Translations under genes and position numbers: made by a program
Assembly: GCF_001303895.1 (NCBI RefSeq)
Contig: NZ_LJSD01000001.1
Span: 418,223 to 482,222, forward strand
From: Mesorhizobium sp. 1M-11
Lineage (GTDB): Bacteria > Pseudomonadota > Alphaproteobacteria > Rhizobiales > Rhizobiaceae
Direction: 5' to 3'
Length of the DNA stretch: 64,000 nucleotides
Part shown: in pieces, positions 35,969 through 46,387 of the stretch
Layout of the letters: each line of letters starts with the position of its first letter
Position numbering within the stretch: position 1 is the stretch's first letter
The notes under the pieces: generated by a model
Database searches by the model: none
What the model was told of the DNA's origin: nothing
Seen by the model: only the letters and a program-made list of their open reading frames with translations

Positions 35969-37579
35969 CTATTCTCGCACCGCCCTGCCCGCCTTCTGCA
36001 GCAGTTCGAACGCCTGGAACCGTTTCGCGTGCCAGCCGGTATGGGCAGCATTTGGCTGGCAGGTTTCACCGAGCTCCGACATCGCGGACATGGCGGCCGC
36101 CATGTCCTGGAAATGATCCGCTGCGACGGCGCCCAGGATGGCGGAACCGAGCAGAACCGGTTCCGGCGAAGTCGAGGCGGCAACGGCCAGCCCCGTCGTA
36201 TCTGCCAGAAGCTGGCGTACCAATGGGCTCTGGCCAGCACCGCCACTCACCACGATGGTGTCGGTCACAACACCCTTCTCGGCCAGAACGCCGACGATCT
36301 GGCGCGCCCCGTAACCGAGACCGCAGATGCCAGCGAGATAAAGGCCAACCAGTCCATCGAGGCTGGTGTCCATGCCGATGCCGGCGATCACCCCGAGTGC
36401 CTCGGGATCGGCGAACGGCGCGCGGTTGCCTAGGAATTCCGGCACGACATGCAGCTTGCCGATGAGTTCAGGCGCACTGGAGGCTCCGCCGCGCTTGCCG
36501 GCCTCCGCCGCCAGCCATTGGCTGAGGCTCATCCCAGCCGTATTGGCTTGCGCTTCCGCCTCGGCTGAAGCCGGGTGCATGCGCACCAGATGATCGATTG
36601 CGGCTCCCGCGGCAGACTGGCCGCCTTCATTCAGCCACTGCCCGGGCACCATGGCCGAGAAATACGGTCCCCACACACCATCGACGAATGCCGGGTCGAC
36701 GGTGGTCGACATGGTGCAGGCCGAGGTACCGAATACATAGGCCATGCGCGACAGTACGCTGCCGGCGACGCCCCGTGCGCCCACAGTGCCGATGCCACCG
36801 GCATGAGCGTCGATCAGACCAGCTGCCACCGGCGTGCCTTCCACGAGCCCCATGTCATGCGCGGCCTCGGCTGTGAGGCCCCTGCCCAGCGCCGTGCCGG
36901 CCGGCACGACTTCCGTACCGATGCGGCGGAACTGCTCGTCGGCCAGCGCGCCAAGTCCGACCGCCCGGAAATAGCGCTCGTCCCAGCGCTGCTCATGCGC
37001 CAGATAGGTCCACTTGCAAGTGACGGTGCAGACCGAGCGGGCAAGGCTGCCGGTCGACTTCCAGGTCAGGAAATCGGTCAGGTCCATGAACTGCCAGGCA
37101 TTCGCAAAGGTCTCGGGCTTGTGCTCGGCGAGCCACAACAGTTTCGGCGTTTCCATCTCGGGCGAAATCGCACCGCCGACATAATTGAGCACCATCTCGC
37201 CAGTGCGATTGATGCGCGCGGCCTGCTCGGTGGCGCGGTGATCCATCCATACGATGATGTTGCGCTCGACCTCGCCGGTTGGCCCGACGCCAAGCGGTTG
37301 ACCACCCTCGCCCAGAACCACCAGCGAACAGGTGGCGTCGTAGCCGATACCGGCAATCGACGGCGCCGGCACGCCTGATTTGGCGATGGCTTCGCGCACA
37401 CTCGCCGCAACCGCCTGCCAGATGTCGTTGCTCGATTGCTCGACGATGTCGCCTGCTTCGCGAAACAGCGCAATGTCGCGCTTGGCTGACGCGAGCATCG
37501 CTCCGCTCGCGTCGAACACGCCGGCACGCGCGCTGCCGGTGCCGACATCGATGCCGATAAAATGTTTTGCCGAAGTCAT
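35969..37579 (-). CDS. FGGY-family pentulose kinase (D-ribulokinase-like)
   Basis: 536 residues with the FGGY N-terminal ATP-site motif FIGIDVGTGSARAGVFD, a middle WMDHRATEQA segment, and a C-terminal domain with TIVVSGGAGQSPLVRQLLADTTG. The length and sequence fit the ribulokinase-like FGGY branch acting on D-ribulose or a related ketopentose rather than L-ribulose or glycerol. It is last in the polyol operon, 55 bases after the dehydrogenase. The dehydrogenase would oxidise a pentitol to a ketopentose, and this enzyme would phosphorylate it into the pentose phosphate pathway. Confidence 0.9.
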   Translation of the reverse strand: MTSAKHFIGIDVGTGSARAGVFDASGAMLASAKRDIALFREAGDIVEQSSNDIWQAVAASVREAIAKSGVPAPSIAGIGYDATCSLVVLGEGGQPLGVGPTGEVERNIIVWMDHRATEQAARINRTGEMVLNYVGGAISPEMETPKLLWLAEHKPETFANAWQFMDLTDFLTWKSTGSLARSVCTVTCKWTYLAHEQRWDERYFRAVGLGALADEQFRRIGTEVVPAGTALGRGLTAEAAHDMGLVEGTPVAAGLIDAHAGGIGTVGARGVAGSVLSRMAYVFGTSACTMSTTVDPAFVDGVWGPYFSAMVPGQWLNEGGQSAAGAAIDHLVRMHPASAEAEAQANTAGMSLSQWLAAEAGKRGGASSAPELIGKLHVVPEFLGNRAPFADPEALGVIAGIGMDTSLDGLVGLYLAGICGLGYGARQIVGVLAEKGVVTDTIVVSGGAGQSPLVRQLLADTTGLAVAASTSPEPVLLGSAILGAVAADHFQDMAAAMSAMSELGETCQPNAAHTGWHAKRFQAFELLQKAGRAVRE

Positions 37580-37634
37580 GCGAGCACCCGCGATAACGAG
37601 AGAAAGGAAAGAACGCCGCCGATGGCGTTCGGGA

Positions 37635-38363
37635 TCAGAGGTCGTTGCTCTGCGGCAGGATCACCAGGTCGCGGATAGTGATGTTGCGCGGCCTGGTCAG
37701 CATGAACATCACCGCTTCGGCCACCTCTACGGGCTGCATCAGTCCGCCGGCCGCCAGTTCATCCTCCAGCTTCTGCTTCGGCCAGTCGCTGATAAGCGCC
37801 GTAACCACCGGGCCGGGCGCCACCGCCCCGACGCGCAGGCCATGCTTGGCCACCTGGCGGCGCAATGTGTGGACAAAGGCCTGGATGGCATGCTTGGAGG
37901 CGGTGTAGATCGGCTCCCACACCACAGGTACCAGGCCAGCGATCGAGCTGGTCACGACGATGTCCCCGGTCTTGCGCTCGACCATATGCGGCAGCACCGC
38001 GTGGATGGACCGGAACGCCGCGTTGATGTTGAGGTTCAGCATGCGGTCCCAGGCGTCGGGATCCCCGTCAACCACCTCGCCGCCGACATAAGAACCGGCA
38101 TTGGCATGGAAGATGTCGAGCTGGCCGGCCTTCTCCAGGATCTGCGGCATCATGCCCGCCACGCTCTTCGGGTTCATGAGGTCGACCACCACGGGGAACG
38201 CCTGGGCCCCAAGTTCCTCGCTGACTTGCCTCAGCGCATCCTCGGCGCGGTCGACGAGCGCGACCCGCACGCCGGCCGCCACCAGATGCCTGGCGCATTC
38301 CAGGCCGATGCCCGATGCGGCGCCGGTGATCGCCGCGACTTTTCCGGTAAGGTCCTGAGCCAT
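37635..38363 (-). CDS. Short-chain dehydrogenase, probable pentitol (ribitol-type) 2-dehydrogenase
   Basis: 242 residues from ATG 38363. Classical SDR: cofactor motif [11 protein letters not shown] in FHANAGS, catalytic Ser in VVTSSIAG and Y-x-x-x-K in YTASKHA. Position between a sugar-type ABC transporter and a pentulose kinase indicates oxidation of a polyol such as ribitol to a ketose. Longer frames to 38456 run into the repeat element and were rejected. The exact polyol is not determined. Confidence 0.87.
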   Translation of the reverse strand: MAQDLTGKVAAITGAASGIGLECARHLVAAGVRVALVDRAEDALRQVSEELGAQAFPVVVDLMNPKSVAGMMPQILEKAGQLDIFHANAGSYVGGEVVDGDPDAWDRMLNLNINAAFRSIHAVLPHMVERKTGDIVVTSSIAGLVPVVWEPIYTASKHAIQAFVHTLRRQVAKHGLRVGAVAPGPVVTALISDWPKQKLEDELAAGGLMQPVEVAEAVMFMLTRPRNITIRDLVILPQSNDL

Positions 38364-38402
38364 TTCAGCCTCTTGTTCTGTTAGGTTTGCTTGGGAGCTA
38401 AA

Positions 38403-38493
38403 GCAATTCCAGGAAAGGTGCGTAGCGGTTTTCCGCCCGGAATTGCGTAAAAACAAAACTAGAGCGTTTCCGTGAAAAACGGAAACGCTCTAG
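38403..38493. repeat. Intergenic repeat with 15-bp hairpin, copy 1
   Basis: A unit starting with GCAATTCCAGGAAA, passing through GCGGTTTTCCGCCCGGAATT and GCGTAAAAACAAA, and ending in a perfect hairpin CTAGAGCGTTTCCGT-N5-ACGGAAACGCTCTAG (38459-38493). A second copy in inverse orientation lies at 53394-53491. It sits inside the polyol operon, between permease and SDR genes, where it might attenuate transcription or protect the 5' mRNA. Confidence 0.75.
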
Positions 38494-38495
38494 GA

Positions 38496-39755
38496 TCAGG
38501 CGCGGCCGTGCGACACACGCGATCTGCGCGCCAGCGAGTCGACGATCACGGCGATCGCCAGAACGGCGCCGGTGATCATGTAGCGAAGCGACGACGACAG
38601 ATCGAGCAGCGTCAGCCCGCTGGCGATCGACTGGATGACGATGATGCCCAGCAGCGCCGAATAGGCGCTGCCGCGCCCGCCGAACAGGCTGGTGCCACCG
38701 ATTACCGCCGCAGCGATGGCGTTGAGGTTGACGTCACCTGTGCCGGCCTGCTGGCTGGACGACGCAAGGCGCGCCGCGGCCAGGATGCCGCCGGTGGCTG
38801 CCAGCGTCGAGCACAGCATGAAGGCGGTGGTGTAGATATAGCGCACATTGATACCGGCGCGCCGGGCGGCCTCGCGGTTACCACCAACGGCATGCATCGA
38901 ACGGCCCCATTTGGTGCGTTTGAGCGCGTAGTTCATCGCCACGACCAGGCCGACGAACAGGCCGAACATCCATGGGATGCCGCGTGAGCTGTTGAGGTAG
39001 AAGACGATGGCTTCCAGCACGACGACGATGGCGACGGCGCGCGCCACCAGGCTTGCCGTCGACTGCGCCGAAAGGCCCGCTGCACGCCGCCGCACAGCCT
39101 CGCGATAACCTGTCCAGAAGACGCCGATCCCGGCAATCGCTGCCAGCCCGTAGGAGACCCAGTCGGGCATAACCATCAGCTGCCCGAAATTCACCAATGC
39201 CGACTCGTATGGCAGGTTGATCGAACCGGTCGAACCCAGCAGGTAGAGCTGCAGGCCAAGCACGGCGAGCAGGCCGGCCAGCGTCGAGACGAAGCTCGGC
39301 ATGCCGAACCGGTTGAGCAGCAACGCATAGATCAAGCCGATGACTGCGCCCGCCGCCATGGCGGTGACGATGGCGAAACCGACCGGCCAGCCCTGGTTGA
39401 CCCACAGCACGCCGACCAGTGCCGAAGCGAAGCCGCTGACGGAACCGACGGACAGGTCGATCTCACCCAGCATCAGGATACAGACGATGCCGAGCGCGAT
39501 GACGCCGACCGTCGAGCAATCGAACAGCAGGTTGACCAGATTATTCGCCGAGAGGAACACTGGGTTGAGGCTCTGGAAAACCGTCCAGATAATGGCGAGC
39601 CCGACAATGACGGGCAGTGAGCCGAGATCGCCCGACCGCACGCGGTCGAAAAAAGCGCCGACGGCACCACTTAAGCCTTCAGCATGTTTCACACGCACAT
39701 CGGCGCGGTCGATAAGCTGCGCCTGCGGCGCGCTTTGCGTGGCTTTGTCGGTCAT
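38496..39755 (-). CDS. Sugar ABC transporter permease (CUT2, XylH/RbsC type)
   Basis: 419 residues, about ten to twelve helices, with GEIDLSVGSVSGFASALVGVLW and GRGSAYSALLGIIVIQSIASGLTLLDLSS, typical of XylH. Its start overlaps the stop of the ATPase gene (ATGA). It forms the channel for the substrate bound by the protein at 40660. Confidence 0.93.
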   Translation of the reverse strand: MTDKATQSAPQAQLIDRADVRVKHAEGLSGAVGAFFDRVRSGDLGSLPVIVGLAIIWTVFQSLNPVFLSANNLVNLLFDCSTVGVIALGIVCILMLGEIDLSVGSVSGFASALVGVLWVNQGWPVGFAIVTAMAAGAVIGLIYALLLNRFGMPSFVSTLAGLLAVLGLQLYLLGSTGSINLPYESALVNFGQLMVMPDWVSYGLAAIAGIGVFWTGYREAVRRRAAGLSAQSTASLVARAVAIVVVLEAIVFYLNSSRGIPWMFGLFVGLVVAMNYALKRTKWGRSMHAVGGNREAARRAGINVRYIYTTAFMLCSTLAATGGILAAARLASSSQQAGTGDVNLNAIAAAVIGGTSLFGGRGSAYSALLGIIVIQSIASGLTLLDLSSSLRYMITGAVLAIAVIVDSLARRSRVSHGRA

Positions 39756-40573
39756 GGCTGGCTCTCCTGAGCATGCGCGCTTTGTGCCTGACGGCGGCTT
39801 GCGCGGCGGGAAACCGAGTTGTTCTCCGCGCCGGTGATTGCGCTGACCAGTTCCTGGTTGGATGCATCGGGAAGGAAGATGCCGTTGTTCTTGCCGAGCC
39901 TCAGCACGACGATGCGGTCGGCAACGGCGCGGACGTCTTCCATGTTGTGGCTGATCATGATCACGCCGAGGCCGCGATCGCGGACGCGTTCGATCAGGTC
40001 AAGCACCTCCGCCGTCTGAGCAACGCCGAGGGCGGCCGTCGGCTCGTCGAGCATGATCAGCTTCGGGTCGAGCAGCAGCGAGCGTGAGATCGCAACCGTC
40101 TGGCGCTGACCGCCGGACAGCGAGGCGATCGGTTCGCGCACACTCGGAATGCGCGCCGAGAGTTCGTTGAGCAGCTTCCAGGCCTTGATCTCCATCGACA
40201 CTTCGTCCAGCCGCAGCGGGCTGAGTTCCTTGCCGAGAAAGATGTTGGCGACCACGTCGAGGTTCTCGCACAATGCGAGATCCTGAAAGACGGTGGCGAT
40301 GCCGAGATTGAGCGCTGTCGCCGGATCGGACAGAACGACGGGCTCGCCCTTGAAGGTAATGGTTCCCGATGTCGGCTGATGCACGCCGGCAAGGACCTTG
40401 ACCAGCGTCGATTTGCCCGCGCCGTTATCACCGACAAGGGCGACGACTTCGCCGGCATGGACGTCGAGGTCGATGTCGGTCAGCGCCGAGACTGCGCCGA
40501 ATTGCTTGGAGATGCCGCGCAGGCTGAGCACAAGCTCACGTGCCGAGGCCGGCTCCTGTGATGTTCCCGTCAT
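39752..40573 (-). CDS. Sugar ABC transporter ATP-binding protein, single domain (CUT2, FrcA-like)
   Basis: 273 residues from ATG 40573; a GTG at 40600 is a poorer choice. Walker A GDNGAGKST, signature LSGGQRQT, Walker B LIMLDEPTAALG and switch His in MISHNMEDV are present. Only one nucleotide-binding domain is encoded, as in the rhizobial fructose transporter FrcA, unlike the double-domain RbsA or XylG, so it should act as a homodimer. Confidence 0.92.
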   Translation of the reverse strand: MTGTSQEPASARELVLSLRGISKQFGAVSALTDIDLDVHAGEVVALVGDNGAGKSTLVKVLAGVHQPTSGTITFKGEPVVLSDPATALNLGIATVFQDLALCENLDVVANIFLGKELSPLRLDEVSMEIKAWKLLNELSARIPSVREPIASLSGGQRQTVAISRSLLLDPKLIMLDEPTAALGVAQTAEVLDLIERVRDRGLGVIMISHNMEDVRAVADRIVVLRLGKNNGIFLPDASNQELVSAITGAENNSVSRRASRRQAQSAHAQESQP

Positions 40574-40659
40574 GATGCAAGCCTTTCCAAGAGTTTCCAC
40601 ACCCGAGATGGGGTAGTGCCGCTCCGCCTGAAACGGCGGAGCGGCACACCACGACTTGG

Positions 40660-41721
40660 TTACTGGGTGATGCCGAGCTTCTTGCAGCCTTCGGCATAAC
40701 GGCCGGTGCAGAGCTGTTCGGGTGTTGCGATCTTCTTGTCGATGATCTCCGCCTTCAGGTTCTCCTGGGTGACGACCACAGGCACGAAGAGCTGTGACGG
40801 CGTGTCGAACAGCGTGGTTTCAGCCTTTGGCGTCTCACCCTTGAGGAATTGGACCGTGACATTGGCCGCGGCCGCCGCGACGATCTCGCTCGGTTTGTTG
40901 ATCGTGTTGTACTGGTCGCCTGCAATGATCAGTTGCAACCCGGCCAGCGTGGCATCGTTGCCGGTGATCGGCGGAACCGGGTCGAAGCCGCCAGCTTTGA
41001 AGGCTGCGATCGCGCCGCCAGCGGTACCGTCATTGGCAGCGACCACGCCGAGGATATTCTTGTCGAAGCGCGTGATCTGGCCCGCAGCCCACTGCTGCGC
41101 CTTCGGCGGTGCCCATTCCGGCGTGTCGTATTCTGCCAGGATCGGATAGCCGCTATTGTCGAGGCCGGCATGAATGCCTTTTTTGATCAACCCGGCAGCC
41201 GCATCCGTCGGCGAGCCGTTGATCTGCAGCACGCCGGTGCCTTCGCCGGCCTTCACGCCCTTGTCTTTCAGATGCTTGACCAGCGAGTCGGCGATCGACT
41301 TGCCGATGGCCTCATTGTCGAAGGATACATAAAAGTCGGCCTTGGCTTCGGGGATCGGCCGGTCATAGGCGATAACCTTCACGCCCTGTGCCTGCGCCTG
41401 TTTGACCAGCGAGGTGGCGGCGATGGAATCGACCGGATCGATGACGATGACCTTGGCGCCCTGCGAGATCATCGAGTTGAACTGCTGTTGCTGGCGTGCG
41501 GCATCGGCATCGGCGTTCTGATAGAGCACCTTGCAGGAGGCACAGAGCTTTTCCATCTCGGCCTTGAAGCCCGGATAGTCATGCTCTTCATAGCGGGTCG
41601 AGGCCTGGTCCGGCATCAGGAAGGCCACGGTGGCGCCATCGGCGCTCTGGGCAAGTGCCGAGCCGCCGGCGAGAGAGAGGGCCAGCATCGCGAGGCCCGC
41701 CGTTTTCCATGAATGTTTCAT
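40660..41721 (-). CDS. Sugar-binding periplasmic protein (XylF/RbsB type)
   Basis: 353 residues with a signal peptide (MKHSWKTAGLAMLALSLAGGSALAQ). The fold is the periplasmic-binding type 1; VAFLMPDQASTRYEEHDYPGF, VIDPVDSIAATSLVKQAQAQGVKVIAYDRPI and PPITGNDATLAGLQLIIAGDQ resemble the xylose-binding protein. The start follows GGGAGAAG. It is the first gene of the polyol operon, so the ligand may be a pentitol or pentose. Confidence 0.92.
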   Translation of the reverse strand: MKHSWKTAGLAMLALSLAGGSALAQSADGATVAFLMPDQASTRYEEHDYPGFKAEMEKLCASCKVLYQNADADAARQQQQFNSMISQGAKVIVIDPVDSIAATSLVKQAQAQGVKVIAYDRPIPEAKADFYVSFDNEAIGKSIADSLVKHLKDKGVKAGEGTGVLQINGSPTDAAAGLIKKGIHAGLDNSGYPILAEYDTPEWAPPKAQQWAAGQITRFDKNILGVVAANDGTAGGAIAAFKAGGFDPVPPITGNDATLAGLQLIIAGDQYNTINKPSEIVAAAAANVTVQFLKGETPKAETTLFDTPSQLFVPVVVTQENLKAEIIDKKIATPEQLCTGRYAEGCKKLGITQ

Positions 41722-41941
41722 TGCATCTTCTCCCTTGGACGATATGACAATGGGTGATCTGAAGAGCTGCCCTCCCAGGCAGTGCGAATCCGTCGGCTAT
41801 CCGGCCGGCTTGCGTAGTGGCTTCATGCCATTCCGCAGCGCCGGAGGCGGCCTCGGGACAAAGCTTTCCCATCGCGAGCGGCATGCGACCGCTCACGTTG
41901 TTGATTCTTCTGACGGTGTTCCTCCCTGGTCCTCCATGCTG

Positions 41942-42010
41942 GGCGGCCTCAGCCGCGTTGACAGGCGGCTATTGCCGCGTTGATTCAGGCGGCTTTCGCC
42001 GCGTTGATAT
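41942..42010. repeat. Three tandem units around the AraC stop codon
   Basis: Three imperfect 22-24 base units, each GGCGGC-(4 bases)-GCCGCGTTGA, at 41942-41963, 41964-41987 and 41988-42010. Each unit can form a small GC stem. The last unit codes for the end of the AraC protein and the stop lies in the middle one, so the array probably arose by duplication of the gene end. Confidence 0.6.
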
Positions 42011-42869
42011 GGTCGATCGTCAACCGTCGGAAGCGCGACGGCGTCATGCCCTTTTCGGCCAGGAACTGGCGGTTGAAATTCGACAGGTTGTTGAAGCCGA
42101 CCTCGAAGCAGATGTCGGTGATCGGCGCCTCTTCGTCGCTGGTCAGTATCTGGCAGGCGAGATTGATGCGTAGCCGCTTCACATACTGCACCAGCGTCAT
42201 GCCTGTATGGCGGCGGAAGGCGCGCGAAAAAGCGGAGGTCGACTGCCCGGCAATGCCCGCCAGATCGGCTTCCGTGAACGGATTGGTCAGGTTCTCGCGC
42301 AGATAGTTGAGCGCCTTGTTGATGCCGGCCGACATATAGCCGGACGGATCCGGTAAGTAGTTTGGGCTGGCCAGCATGCGTGCACCGTGACCGCGGCTGA
42401 GCAGGCCGGCGACCGCCATGAACAGTTCGATGCGGCGCACACCCTGCGCCTTCATCAATTCCTCCATCACCGGAGCGATCTGCCGGCTGGTCTCGGCTGA
42501 AAACAGCACACCACGCCGCGCATGCTCCAGCACCGGCGCAAGCGCTGCGAGTTCCGGCAACACACGCATGGTGTCGCCGATGAAGCTTTCATTGAACTGC
42601 AGGATGCGGCAGCGCAGCGGAATGGTCGATCCCTCGGGGATATCGCTCACCCAGTTGTGAGGCAGATTGGGACCGGTCAGCACCAGATTGCCGGGTTCGA
42701 ACTCGCCGATGAAATCGCCGACGAAATAACGACCGGCCGTGGCGACCACGAGATGGAGCTCATATTCGGGATGGAAATGCCAGCGCACCGTGTGGAACGG
42801 ATAGCCGTGCGACCAGGCCTTGAATGACTCGCCTTGTCGAATCTGGACGACTTCCAGGTCCGGACCCAT
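41985..42869 (-). CDS. AraC-family transcriptional regulator
   Basis: 294 residues from ATG 42869, which follows GGAGGAAAC. An N-terminal cupin sensor domain (WHFHPEYELHLVVATAGRYFVGDF, LVLTGPNLPHNW) precedes two C-terminal helix-turn-helix motifs (about 190-290; SAFSRAFRRHTGMTLVQYVKRLRIN and ITDICFEVGFNNLSNFNRQF). The cupin form is typical of sugar-responsive AraC regulators. It lies directly upstream of and on the same strand as the polyol operon, which is its most likely target; control of the divergent pobA cannot be excluded because PobR of some bacteria is also AraC-type. Confidence 0.9.
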   Translation of the reverse strand: MGPDLEVVQIRQGESFKAWSHGYPFHTVRWHFHPEYELHLVVATAGRYFVGDFIGEFEPGNLVLTGPNLPHNWVSDIPEGSTIPLRCRILQFNESFIGDTMRVLPELAALAPVLEHARRGVLFSAETSRQIAPVMEELMKAQGVRRIELFMAVAGLLSRGHGARMLASPNYLPDPSGYMSAGINKALNYLRENLTNPFTEADLAGIAGQSTSAFSRAFRRHTGMTLVQYVKRLRINLACQILTSDEEAPITDICFEVGFNNLSNFNRQFLAEKGMTPSRFRRLTIDHINAAKAA

Positions 42870-43094
42870 GTTTGTTTCCTCCGGGCGCAAGACGATCTAG
42901 CCGCCGCGACCCTTTCCCAATCGGCTGGATGTGCTCCAGCTCTGACCTTCGAAACAAACGCTAATCCCCACGCCGTAACGACGCCACCACGTTTGGACAG
43001 TTGCAATGATACTTTTTTGACCTTGATCGGTAAAGATATGCAGGTGTCGCTAAAATATGCACCCGACGCCGCCAGTTCGCACTGGTTTTGCCAC

Positions 43095-43121
43095 CATTGG
43101 TTAAGCATTGATTTACCAATG
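43095..43121. promoter_or_regulatory. Imperfect palindrome CATTGGTTAA-N7-TTTACCAATG
   Basis: Ten-base arms match at nine of ten positions around a 7-base spacer. The position in the AraC/pobA divergent region suggests an operator for one of these genes. Confidence 0.5.
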
Positions 43122-43139
43122 CAGGCGGCAGCTGTGATT

Positions 43140-43160
43140 GGCGAAACGAAACGTTTCGCC
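43140..43160. promoter_or_regulatory. Perfect palindrome GGCGAAACG-AAA-CGTTTCGCC
   Basis: Nine-base perfect arms with an AAA spacer; the inner CGAAACGTTTCG resembles operators of LacI-family regulators. No LacI-family gene is in the window, so the binder would be encoded elsewhere, or the AraC protein binds here. Confidence 0.5.
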
Positions 43161-43181
43161 TCGAAACGTCGAGTCGCATAG

Positions 43182-44606
<1,425 letters not shown>

Positions 44607-44619
44607 GCGGCGGCCGCGT

Positions 44620-45219
44620 TCAGCGCGCGGTTGACCAGGCGAACCAGAGTGCAACCGCCGCCAGCAGCAGAGACAAGATCTTCCTGACGGGCTTTTCCTT
44701 GCTCGGATCATTCAGAGCTGGTTCAAGCGTACCAGCCAACCCGACAATCACCAGATGGACCAGCGTCGCAACGACCACATACATCACCGTCAACATCAGC
44801 GCCTGCCATACGGGATCGAGCGCCGGGTCGATAAAGGTTGGCAGAACGGAAACGTAAAATACGCCCGCTTTGGGATTGAGCAGATTGGTGATCAGGCCCC
44901 GTTTGAAATAACGGCCTCGATCGACCGCCACGTTTGAAACGATGTCCGTGCCCTTGGTCCATCCTTCCCATGCCAGGTAGAGCATGAAAATGACGCCCGA
45001 CCACCGCAGCACCTCGTAGAGCACCTTTGACGCGTGGATGAGTTCGGCCACTCCCAGGGCCGCCACCAAGCCGATGATCGCCAAACCAAGCGCGATACCC
45101 GACAGAATCGCTATGCCGGCCTTCCTTCCATCCGCGGCCGACACCAGGGCAAGATAGGTCATGTTGGGCCCTGGGGTCAGTTCAACCAGCAACGCCATGA
45201 CCAGGAATGGCGCCGTCAT
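44620..45219 (-). CDS. LysE/RhtB-family amino-acid exporter
   Basis: 199 residues from ATG 45219, giving the usual N-terminus MTAPFLVMALLVELTPGPNM with the family TPGPN motif. Six helices are visible. Further conserved features are SGIALGLAIIGL and NLLNPKAGVFYVSVLPTF. It probably exports amino acids or related metabolites from the inner membrane; the substrate is unknown. It converges with pobA (13-base gap). A GTG at 45246 would add nine residues. Confidence 0.88.
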   Translation of the reverse strand: MTAPFLVMALLVELTPGPNMTYLALVSAADGRKAGIAILSGIALGLAIIGLVAALGVAELIHASKVLYEVLRWSGVIFMLYLAWEGWTKGTDIVSNVAVDRGRYFKRGLITNLLNPKAGVFYVSVLPTFIDPALDPVWQALMLTVMYVVVATLVHLVIVGLAGTLEPALNDPSKEKPVRKILSLLLAAVALWFAWSTAR

Positions 45220-45377
45220 CGGTGGTAAGATCTGAGACAGTTCCACTACGAAATCACACACCGCAAAGGGTTCGAGCACGCAAATTCGTACACCAAGGGC
45301 ATTGGAATGCACCAGATTGCTTGAGGAAAAATAGACTTGGACGCCTGTCGTTTGAACGACCGGCACCGTGCTTGCTT

Positions 45378-46298
45378 CTATCGCGGCAACTCCGCGGCCA
45401 CCTCGCGCAGCGTCTGCATCAGCAGGCCCAGCCCCAGCGTCGGTTGCTGATCGGCTCGGATGGTGAGACCGACCGGTCCCATGGTTTCGCTGGTGTCGAT
45501 CGGTAGCGCGGCCAGCACGCCATCCTCGATGTCGGCAGCCACCACGCCTTCGGAGATCACCCAGACAGCGTCGTTCGAACGCACGAACGCGCGGCCGAAG
45601 GCATGCGATACAGTTTCGATCTGGGTCGGCCAGTTCGGCACGCCATGAGCGATCAGCAGCCGCTCGACAAAGGGCCGGATGATCGACGTGCGTGTCGGCA
45701 TCAGCGCGACGTAACGGGTGAGATCGGCGAAATCGAAGGCACCGCGGGCCAGGAGCGGATGGCCGGCGCGCACCACGAAACGCACCTCTTCCGAGTAGAG
45801 ATGTTCGAACGAAAGACCGGTCATCTGCTCAGGCGCCGCCAACCGTCCGACGACGATATCGAGATCGCCGATGCGCAACTGGCCGAGCAGCACAGCGTTC
45901 TCGCCGGTGACGATCTTGACGCGGCTGCTTGTGTTCTCACTGAGGAACAGCGCCATGGCGCGCGGCATGATGCGCGTGGAGACCGTCGGCAACGCTCCGA
46001 TCCGGACCGGCTCACCATGCCCCAACCGATCCGCGGCGATGGAATCCACGCCCTGCCGCAGCGCGGAGATCGCGGCACCTGCGTGGCGCAGGAACACTTC
46101 CCCGAGCCGCGTGACGCGGATGCCGCGACCGTCGCGCTCCAGCACGCGCACGCCGAGCGCGTCCTCCAGTTCGCGAATGGTCTTGGTCACCGCCGGCTGA
46201 CTGACATGCAGCATTTCGGCCGCTTTCATCACGCTTTTCTGGCGCGAGACCTCGACGAATGTCTGCAGATGTCGGAATTTGATGCGCTGATCGATCAT
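45378..46298 (-). CDS. pcaQ: LysR-family regulator PcaQ
   Basis: 306 residues from ATG 46298, starting MIDQRIKFRHLQTFVEV as in rhizobial PcaQ. The N-terminal winged helix (SVMKAAEMLHVSQPAVTKTIRELED) and the effector domain with IGALPTVSTRIMPRAMALFL, KIVTGENAVLLGQLR and DAVWVISEGVVAADI agree with PcaQ, which activates the pca operon in response to beta-carboxy-cis,cis-muconate. It is divergent from pcaD. An ATG at 46307 is possible but overlaps the probable PcaQ box. Confidence 0.93.
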   Translation of the reverse strand: MIDQRIKFRHLQTFVEVSRQKSVMKAAEMLHVSQPAVTKTIRELEDALGVRVLERDGRGIRVTRLGEVFLRHAGAAISALRQGVDSIAADRLGHGEPVRIGALPTVSTRIMPRAMALFLSENTSSRVKIVTGENAVLLGQLRIGDLDIVVGRLAAPEQMTGLSFEHLYSEEVRFVVRAGHPLLARGAFDFADLTRYVALMPTRTSIIRPFVERLLIAHGVPNWPTQIETVSHAFGRAFVRSNDAVWVISEGVVAADIEDGVLAALPIDTSETMGPVGLTIRADQQPTLGLGLLMQTLREVAAELPR

Positions 46299-46305
46299 GT
46301 CGCCC

Positions 46306-46321
46306 ATAACCTGCGAGTTAA
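46306..46321. promoter_or_regulatory. Probable PcaQ-binding site ATAACC-N4-AGTTAA
   Basis: It matches the ATAACC-N4-GGTTAA site described for PcaQ of Sinorhizobium meliloti at 11 of 12 fixed positions. It lies between divergent pcaQ and pcaD, about 67 bases before the pcaD start, where a LysR activator would be expected. Confidence 0.7.
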
Positions 46322-46387
46322 CAGACTGGCGCAATTTATTATTTTACTTAACCAAACGAAAGGGCAACAACAGAAGAGGAGGCGTGC

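Noticed and set aside
38459..38493. Hairpin considered as a simple intrinsic terminator of the permease gene
   Set aside because: It has no T-tail in the operon direction, and it belongs to a repeat with a second copy at 53394, so it is listed as a repeat; attenuation remains possible.
41942..42010. Tandem repeats considered as a CRISPR-like array
   Set aside because: Only three contiguous units without spacers, overlapping a coding end.
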